From positions 1 to 46,735 of the forward strand of contig JABXJX010000007.1 of the NCBI GenBank assembly GCA_013375375.1: a stretch of 46,735 nt of DNA. The letters are read 5' to 3'. This DNA comes from Desulfobacterales bacterium (GTDB lineage Bacteria > Desulfobacterota > Desulfobacteria > Desulfobacterales > C00003060). The notes beneath the pieces are model-generated. The model saw nothing but the letters and a program-made list of their open reading frames with translations, did no database searches and was not told the origin of the DNA. The translations under genes and the position numbers were made by a program. Shown in pieces: positions 41,552 to 46,735 of this stretch (positions within the stretch are counted from its first letter, which is position 1; each line of letters opens with the position of its first letter).

Positions 41552-42916
41552 ATGTATCAGAAATCATATCACATCCATTTTGTTGGGATCGGCGGAATTG
41601 GGATGAGCGGAATAGCAGAACTTCTCCTGAACCTTGGGTATAAGGTAAGCGGCTCAGACCTGCGGTCGACCGGCATTACCAGGCGATTGGCTCAACTTGG
41701 CGGGACTATATTTCAAGACCACCGCCCGGAACACATTCAAAGGGCGGATGCTGTGGTGATTTCCTCGGCAGTAGGAACGGATAACCCTGAAGTCGTGGCA
41801 GCAAAAGAGGCCGTTGTTCCGGTTATTCCAAGGGCGGAGATGTTGGCCGAACTGATGCGGCTGAAGTACAGTATTGCCGTGGCCGGTGCCCACGGCAAAA
41901 CCACAACGACCTGGATGATTGCATCGGTCCTTGACCATGGGGGGCTCGACCCCACAGTAGTCATCGGCGGCAAACTCGACAGCTTGGGAAGCAATGCCCG
42001 CCTGGGCCAGGGAGAGTTTATAGTGGCTGAAGCAGACGAAAGCGATGGCTCTTTCTTGAAGCTTACACCCACCATTGGCGTGGTAACAAACATTGATGCT
42101 GAACACCTGGATTTTTATGGTGACCTTGAAAAGATCAAGGAGGTATTCCTTGATTTTATCAACAAGGTACCATTCTATGGCATGGCGGTGCTATGTTTGG
42201 AAGACGAGGGGATTCAGGATCTGATTCCGAAAATTGAGAAACGGTTCACCACGTATGGGATGACATCCCAGGCGGATTATCAGGCAAGAGATGTGGCCTT
42301 TGAAGGCCTGACAAGCCGATACCGTATAACTTACCGCGGCAAAGCCATGGGCACCGTGGAACTGAACCTTCCCGGAATTCACAACGTGTATAACTCCATG
42401 GCGAGTATTGTCATTGGTATGGAACTCGGGATCCCCTTTGATAATATCCTTGACGCGCTCAAAGAGATTGAAGGTGTCCAGCGCAGGCTACAGGTAAAAG
42501 GATCCGCGCACGGAGTAACCGTGGTGGACGACTACGGACACCATCCGACTGAGATCAGGCTGACGCTTCAGGCGGTGCGTCAGTGCTGGCCGGATCGCCG
42601 GCTTGTTGTTGTGTTTCAGCCCCATCGTTACTCGCGGACTGCTGCCCTCTTTGACGATTTCACGCGTGCTTTTTACCAGGCGGATAGTCTTGTGGTGCTC
42701 CCAATCTATCCGGCAGGCGAGACCCCGATAGAAAACATAGACGGCCAAAGCCTCTGTGAGGAAATTCATCTGCATGGCCACAAGGATGTCGTGTTTCATG
42801 ATGGGCAGGATGCAGCTGTATCTTACTTGAAGAAAAACTTAATGGAGGGGGATGTATTATTGACCCTGGGGGCGGGGGATGTCTGGAAGGTGGGAGAAAA
42901 ATTTCTTGATGAATGA
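41552..42916 (+). CDS. murC: UDP-N-acetylmuramate:L-alanine ligase MurC
   Basis: 454 residues from ATG 41552 (MYQKSYHIHFVGIGGIGMSG), where the Rossmann GIGGIGMSG loop begins as in homologues; the track start at 41477 adds 25 residues encoded by CAATCAA repeats (a Q-S-T-I-N-N pattern). The P-loop is AVAGAHGKTTTTWMI near 108, with NIDAEHLDFY near 175 and DDYGHHPTEIRLTL near 322. MurC adds L-Ala to UDP-MurNAc, the first peptide step. The ribosome binding site is poor, probably because the array runs up to the start. It overlaps murB by eight bases. Confidence 0.95.
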   Translation: MYQKSYHIHFVGIGGIGMSGIAELLLNLGYKVSGSDLRSTGITRRLAQLGGTIFQDHRPEHIQRADAVVISSAVGTDNPEVVAAKEAVVPVIPRAEMLAELMRLKYSIAVAGAHGKTTTTWMIASVLDHGGLDPTVVIGGKLDSLGSNARLGQGEFIVAEADESDGSFLKLTPTIGVVTNIDAEHLDFYGDLEKIKEVFLDFINKVPFYGMAVLCLEDEGIQDLIPKIEKRFTTYGMTSQADYQARDVAFEGLTSRYRITYRGKAMGTVELNLPGIHNVYNSMASIVIGMELGIPFDNILDALKEIEGVQRRLQVKGSAHGVTVVDDYGHHPTEIRLTLQAVRQCWPDRRLVVVFQPHRYSRTAALFDDFTRAFYQADSLVVLPIYPAGETPIENIDGQSLCEEIHLHGHKDVVFHDGQDAAVSYLKKNLMEGDVLLTLGAGDVWKVGEKFLDE

Positions 42917-43844
42917 AACAGACAAAAACTGGTTGACAGATCATTTTAGTCAGCACGTCTTGTTTGACGAACCGATGTGGCGCCACACGACTTTCAGAAT
43001 CGGAGGGCCCGTGGATGCCATGATCACCGCAAGGACCGAGCAAGAGATAAGAGATCTGGTCGTGTGGGCCCACACGAAAGGCCACCCAATCATGATCTTC
43101 GGCGCAGGAAGCAATCTTCTGGTCTTGGACGGCGGCGTGCGAGGAATCGTGCTCAAGCTGGCCGATGAGTTCGAGGCCATTCATTTTATGCCAAGGGTTA
43201 ATGGAACCGGGGCCGTGATAACAGCAGGAGCAGGGGTCTTGGTTCGTCAATTAGGCAAATATGCCCTCGATCGGGGGTTGGCCGGGCTTAACTTCACACT
43301 TGGTATTCCCGGAACCGTAGGTGGGGCGCTCAGAATGAATGCAGGGGCCTGGGGTGAATGCGTGGCTGATAGCATCATTTCGATCAGGGTCATTAATAGA
43401 TATGGTGATATTGCGGACATCAGTCGGGACCAACTTAAATTTTCTTACAGGAGACTCGATCTGGAAAAAGATACTATTATCTTGAACGGCCGGATCAAGC
43501 TAAAACGTGCGGATCGTGAGGCCCTTCGACAGGAAGCAATCCGCATGCAAAAGAGACGAAGATTGAACCAGCCGCTCTCCCTTCCCAGCGCGGGATCTGT
43601 ATTTCGAAACCCGCCCGGGCAAAAGGCCGCCGGAGAGCTTATTGACCAGGCAGGATTAAAAGGGCTTCGGGTTGGGGAAGCCGAGGTTTCAACCAAGCAC
43701 GCTAATTTCATTGTGAACAATGGTCAAGCCAAGGCTTCCGACGTGATTGACCTAATAAGACAGATACAGAAGACCGTATTTGAACGGTTCGGCGTTAACT
43801 TGGAACCAGAGGTAACCATAGTTGGCCAGGAAGCGCATTCATAA
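42909..43844 (+). CDS. murB: UDP-N-acetylenolpyruvoylglucosamine reductase MurB
   Basis: 311 residues from ATG 42909, overlapping the murC stop (ATGAATGA). It is a FAD-dependent type II MurB: TTFRIGGPVDAMI near 29-41, the FAD-binding FGAGSNLLVLDGG near 66-78, NFTLGIPGTVGGALRMNAGA near 127-146 and the catalytic serine in LPSAGSVFRNPPGQ near 230. Close relatives carry EVSTKHANFIVN near 265, also present. It reduces enolpyruvyl-GlcNAc to MurNAc. The murB end overlaps the ftsQ start by 23 bases, and no ddl gene lies between them. Confidence 0.95.
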   Translation: MNETDKNWLTDHFSQHVLFDEPMWRHTTFRIGGPVDAMITARTEQEIRDLVVWAHTKGHPIMIFGAGSNLLVLDGGVRGIVLKLADEFEAIHFMPRVNGTGAVITAGAGVLVRQLGKYALDRGLAGLNFTLGIPGTVGGALRMNAGAWGECVADSIISIRVINRYGDIADISRDQLKFSYRRLDLEKDTIILNGRIKLKRADREALRQEAIRMQKRRRLNQPLSLPSAGSVFRNPPGQKAAGELIDQAGLKGLRVGEAEVSTKHANFIVNNGQAKASDVIDLIRQIQKTVFERFGVNLEPEVTIVGQEAHS

Positions 43845-44814
43845 AAACTATTATAAGAACAGCCGTGCACAAAGGAGACAGCATGTCATAAGGCGCTTTT
43901 TCCTGGGCCTCAAGGTCATGTTGCTGGCTGGGGGTGTTTTTGGAACAAGCCTCCTCCTTATATTGGCGTATGATGCCGTGACCCAGAGTTCCTACTTTGA
44001 GGCCCGGACGATTACGGTTCAGGGAAATCAAAGGTTTTCAAAGGAGACGATTCTGAAACAGGCAGGCCTGAAACTCAAGGAAAACATCCTCTCCGTCAAT
44101 CTGAATGCGCTTCGCTACAGGCTTATGGCCCATCCCTGGATTGCCGCCGCCGAGGTCGAACGGGAGCTGCCTGATGCGATTCATATTCGGGTAAAAGAAC
44201 GGGTCCCCATTGCCATTGTCGATCTGAACCAACCCGTCCGCCTTGCGAGTGAAAGCGTTTCGGGCAGGCTTTTTTACCTGGACAAAGATGGCGAGATCTT
44301 CAAACCGGTAGAGTCCTCCGATAAGGTGAGGGCGCCCGTGGTTACCGGTCTTAGTCTATCAGATATTGATTTTAACGATCCGTGGCGTTCAAGGCTGTTT
44401 AGGGCTGTTATGAAGGTACTTTGCTCGAGCCGGGTCGATAAAAACGTGATCCCGCTCCACGCCTTACACCGCATTGACGTTGACAGGGAAATCGGGTTGA
44501 CCCTTTATGCCTTTTTCCCTCCACGCAACCTGTCTGCCACGCCTGCCCTTACCGGCAAGGCAGGAGTGCTGACACATACCGGCCGAAGCATGGTGGAAAT
44601 CAAGGTCGGTTTCGGAGACTACGAGTCAAAATACAGCAGACTTCAAAATATGGTTTCTCATCTAAAAAAGGATAAAGGGTTTTTGAGCCCCCGATCCATC
44701 GATCTGATTGATTCGGATCGAATAGTGGTCAGGCCTTCCATGTCCGGGCAGGCTGAAAGCCGCTCCGTCTCAGGGGGCCGGGACCTCTGGACGAGCAGGC
44801 GAAAGGAGGTGTGA
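43822..44814 (+). CDS. ftsQ: Cell division protein FtsQ/DivIB
   Basis: 330 residues. A basic N-terminus (MARKRIHKNYYKNSRAQRRQ), one membrane helix (VMLLAGGVFGTSLLLILAYD, about 32-51), the POTRA domain (FEARTITVQGNQRFSKETIL to VKERVPIAIVDL, about 58-142) and the beta domain after it match FtsQ. It links FtsL/FtsB to the divisome in the periplasm. The C-terminal ~60 residues are longer and more charged than in E. coli (276 residues). The start is TTG 43822, overlapping murB by 23 bases; no better in-frame start lies nearby. FtsA follows one base after the stop. Confidence 0.93.
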   Translation: MARKRIHKNYYKNSRAQRRQHVIRRFFLGLKVMLLAGGVFGTSLLLILAYDAVTQSSYFEARTITVQGNQRFSKETILKQAGLKLKENILSVNLNALRYRLMAHPWIAAAEVERELPDAIHIRVKERVPIAIVDLNQPVRLASESVSGRLFYLDKDGEIFKPVESSDKVRAPVVTGLSLSDIDFNDPWRSRLFRAVMKVLCSSRVDKNVIPLHALHRIDVDREIGLTLYAFFPPRNLSATPALTGKAGVLTHTGRSMVEIKVGFGDYESKYSRLQNMVSHLKKDKGFLSPRSIDLIDSDRIVVRPSMSGQAESRSVSGGRDLWTSRRKEV

Positions 44815-44815
44815 A

Positions 44816-46042
44816 GTGCAGGATAGTGGGGAGTTGATAGTAGGCCTCGATATCGGGACTACCAAAATTTGTGCGGTGCTGGGGGAGATGTCGCGTGACG
44901 GGATCGATATTGTGGGAATTGGAACCCATCCGTCTGTCGGGCTTCGCAAAGGCGTGGTTGTCAATATCGAATCGACCGTGGACTCTATTCAAAAGGCCGT
45001 AGAAGAAGCCGAGTTGATGGCAGGCTGCGAGATCAGATCAGTATATGCCGGAATCGCCGGAGGTCATATAAAAGGTTTCAACAGCCATGGAATCGTTGCC
45101 GTAAAGGGAAGCGAAGTCAGTGAAAAGGACATCGAACGCGTGATTGATGCGGCCAGGGCGGTGGCTATTCCCATGGACCGTGAGGTGATTCATGTGTTGC
45201 CCCAGGAATTTATAGTGGATGAGCAGGATGGAATTCAGGACCCACTTGGTATGTCGGGGGTTCGCTTAGAGGCCAGGGTACATATTGTGACAGGAGCTGT
45301 TACCTCAGCGCAAAATATTATCAAGTGTGCCAACCGTGCCGGGCTTGATGTGTGTGATATTGTACTTCAATCCCTTGCATCGAGTGAAGCGGTGCTAAGT
45401 GAAGAGGAAAAGGCATTGGGTGCCGCCCTGATTGACTTTGGCGGTGGGACTACGGATCTGGCAGTCTTCAAGGGGAATAGCATAAAACATACCTCGGTAC
45501 TGGCCCTTGGGGGAAATAATCTCACCCATGACATCTCTGTGGGTCTGAGGACACCAATGGCCGAGGCGGAAAAGATTAAGATAAAGTATGGCAGCTGTCT
45601 TATCAGTGGGATCGCCAAAGATGAGACCATTGAGGTTGCAGGTGTGGGCGGACGCAAGCCAAGAACCCTGTCGAGGCAGATACTGGGCGAGGTCCTCGAA
45701 CCTAGAGTGGGTGAGATCTTCAACCTGGTCCATCGAGAGGTTTTTCGGGCCAGCATGGAGGATTCAATAACTTCCGGGGTGGTGGTTACCGGGGGATCTT
45801 GCCTGCTCGAAGGCGTTGTGGATATTGCCGAGTCGGCCTTCAATCTTCCGGCGCGGATTGGAAAGCCATCAGGAATTAGAGGGTTGGTCGATGTGGTGAA
45901 CAATCCAATGTATGCCACGGCCGTTGGGTTGGTCCTCTATGGTGCCAGGTCTAAGCCGAAAAAGAAGTTCAGGATTCGAGACAGCAATATCTTTGATCGT
46001 GTCATGGTGCGCATGAAAAAGTGGTTCAAGGATATTATTTAG
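44816..46042 (+). CDS. ftsA: Cell division protein FtsA
   Basis: 408 residues. The actin-like ATPase shows GLDIGTTKICAVLGEM near 9-24 (phosphate 1), the SHS2 subdomain (RSVYAGIAGGHIKGFNSHG near 75), ALIDFGGGTTDLAVF near 203 (phosphate 2) and GVVVTGGSCLLEGV near 320 (adenosine site). The C-terminus RVMVRMKKWFKDII is an amphipathic membrane-targeting helix. FtsA tethers FtsZ filaments to the inner membrane and recruits later divisome proteins. Start GTG 44816 has an ideal ribosome binding site (AAAGGAGGTGTGAA) inside the end of ftsQ. Confidence 0.97.
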   Translation: MQDSGELIVGLDIGTTKICAVLGEMSRDGIDIVGIGTHPSVGLRKGVVVNIESTVDSIQKAVEEAELMAGCEIRSVYAGIAGGHIKGFNSHGIVAVKGSEVSEKDIERVIDAARAVAIPMDREVIHVLPQEFIVDEQDGIQDPLGMSGVRLEARVHIVTGAVTSAQNIIKCANRAGLDVCDIVLQSLASSEAVLSEEEKALGAALIDFGGGTTDLAVFKGNSIKHTSVLALGGNNLTHDISVGLRTPMAEAEKIKIKYGSCLISGIAKDETIEVAGVGGRKPRTLSRQILGEVLEPRVGEIFNLVHREVFRASMEDSITSGVVVTGGSCLLEGVVDIAESAFNLPARIGKPSGIRGLVDVVNNPMYATAVGLVLYGARSKPKKKFRIRDSNIFDRVMVRMKKWFKDII

Positions 46043-46084
46043 ATAGATAATTAACCATGAACAAAAAAACAGGAGGTGGGAGCG

Positions 46085-46735
46085 ATGATGTTTAGTTTTG
46101 TGGAGAGCGAAAGCTCAGCCAAGATCAAGGTGATTGGAGCAGGGGGGGCAGGGGGGAATGCCGTCAACAACATGATCGACACAAAGCTTCAGGGGGTCAA
46201 GTTCATTGCGGTAAACACCGACGTCCAGGACCTTGATGCGTCAAAGTCGCCGGTCAAGCTCCAGATAGGGGAAAAACTGACCGAAGGTCTTGGGGCCGGG
46301 GCGAATCCCGAAATAGGGCGACAGGCTGCAATGGAAGACATAGACGCTATCCGAAGCTCAGTGGAAGGCAGCCACATGGTCTTTATTACAGCCGGCTTAG
46401 GCGGAGGAACCGGTACGGGTGCGGCACCTGTCATTGCCGAAGTCTGTAAAGAGGCTGGTGCCCTGACTGTGGCAGTAGTGACCAAGCCGTTCAGCTTTGA
46501 AGGGAAAAAACGGACCAAGCAGGCTGAAGCCGGCTTCGAAGCCCTCAGGGACGTGGTAGACACCTTGATCGCGATTCCTAATGACCGGCTCCATGGACTG
46601 TCATCCAGGAGCGCCACAGTGCTCGATATGTTCAGGAGAGCGGATGAAGTCCTTCTCCACGCTGTGAGAGGAATCACCGACCTGATCATGATGCCCGGGC
46701 TGGTCAACCTTGATTTTGCGGATGTCAGAACCATC
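46085..46735 (+). CDS. ftsZ: Cell division GTPase FtsZ, N-terminal part (cut by window edge)
   Basis: The first 217 codons are present; the frame is open to the edge and so is absent from the ORF track. It starts ATGATGTTTAG after AGGAGGTGGGAGCG. The tubulin-type GTPase motifs are KVIGAGGAGGNAVNNMI near 16-32, FIAVNTDVQDL near 40, the signature GGGTGTGAAPVIAE near 107-120, FSFEGKKR near 138 and DTLIAIPNDRL near 159. It forms the Z-ring scaffold of division. The missing part is the rest of the GTPase fold, linker and FtsA-binding tail. A 42-bp gap follows ftsA. Confidence 0.97.
   Translation, partial: MMFSFVESESSAKIKVIGAGGAGGNAVNNMIDTKLQGVKFIAVNTDVQDLDASKSPVKLQIGEKLTEGLGAGANPEIGRQAAMEDIDAIRSSVEGSHMVFITAGLGGGTGTGAAPVIAEVCKEAGALTVAVVTKPFSFEGKKRTKQAEAGFEALRDVVDTLIAIPNDRLHGLSSRSATVLDMFRRADEVLLHAVRGITDLIMMPGLVNLDFADVRTI

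Overview
The window looks like chromosomal DNA of a Desulfobacterota (deltaproteobacterial) anaerobe. This is inferred from a tetrahaem periplasmic cytochrome, a ParA ATPase fused to a glycogen-binding domain, a ~1000-residue PurL with a separate PurQ, a DUF6485 protein and a CGGC-domain protein. No rRNA or tRNA gene is visible, so rank below phylum is not claimed.

Layout. (1) Positions 1-5150 are accessory: the N-terminal part of an IS110-family transposase (minus strand, cut by the window edge), then five plus-strand genes separated by imperfect palindromes with GCCTAAC/GTTAGGC-type ends, read here as integron attC sites. This is a cassette array without a visible integrase. (2) 5155-8210 is a minus-strand block: a SAP-like small protein with a strong promoter, a ParA ATPase with a C-terminal glycogen-binding domain, a ParA/MinD-like protein with no recognisable P-loop, and an unknown protein. 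Copies of a ~120-bp dispersed repeat flank this block and also lie inside the cassette array. (3) 8669-17125 holds single genes: a tiny lysine-rich protein, an MscS channel, malic enzyme, DUF6485, a Kef-type antiporter, a Gph-type phosphatase, a stand-alone glycogen-binding domain, a small membrane protein and FabH. Two hairpin MITE-like elements and an 87-bp duplication of the 5' end of gph show rearrangement around the antiporter. (4) 17201-27129 holds purL, purQ, a tetrahaem cytochrome with a CGGC protein, priA, a YfcE-type phosphoesterase, and an ArsA/Get3 ATPase with an overlapping small gene. (5) 27130-28350 is a gene-poor stretch with a truncated ORF6N gene, a 53-bp tandem duplication and a terminator. 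(6) 28353 to the end is mltG followed by a complete dcw cluster: mraZ, rsmH, ftsL, ftsI, murE, murF, mraY, murD, ftsW, murG, murC, murB, ftsQ, ftsA and the start of ftsZ.

The dcw genes together make the peptidoglycan precursor (MurC-F, MraY, MurG), insert it at the septum (FtsW/FtsI) and assemble the divisome (FtsL, FtsQ, FtsA, FtsZ). The most striking non-genic feature is a set of heptanucleotide repeat arrays at every open junction between rsmH and murC. Several of them supply the last codons and the stop of the upstream gene. Translationally coupled junctions lack them.
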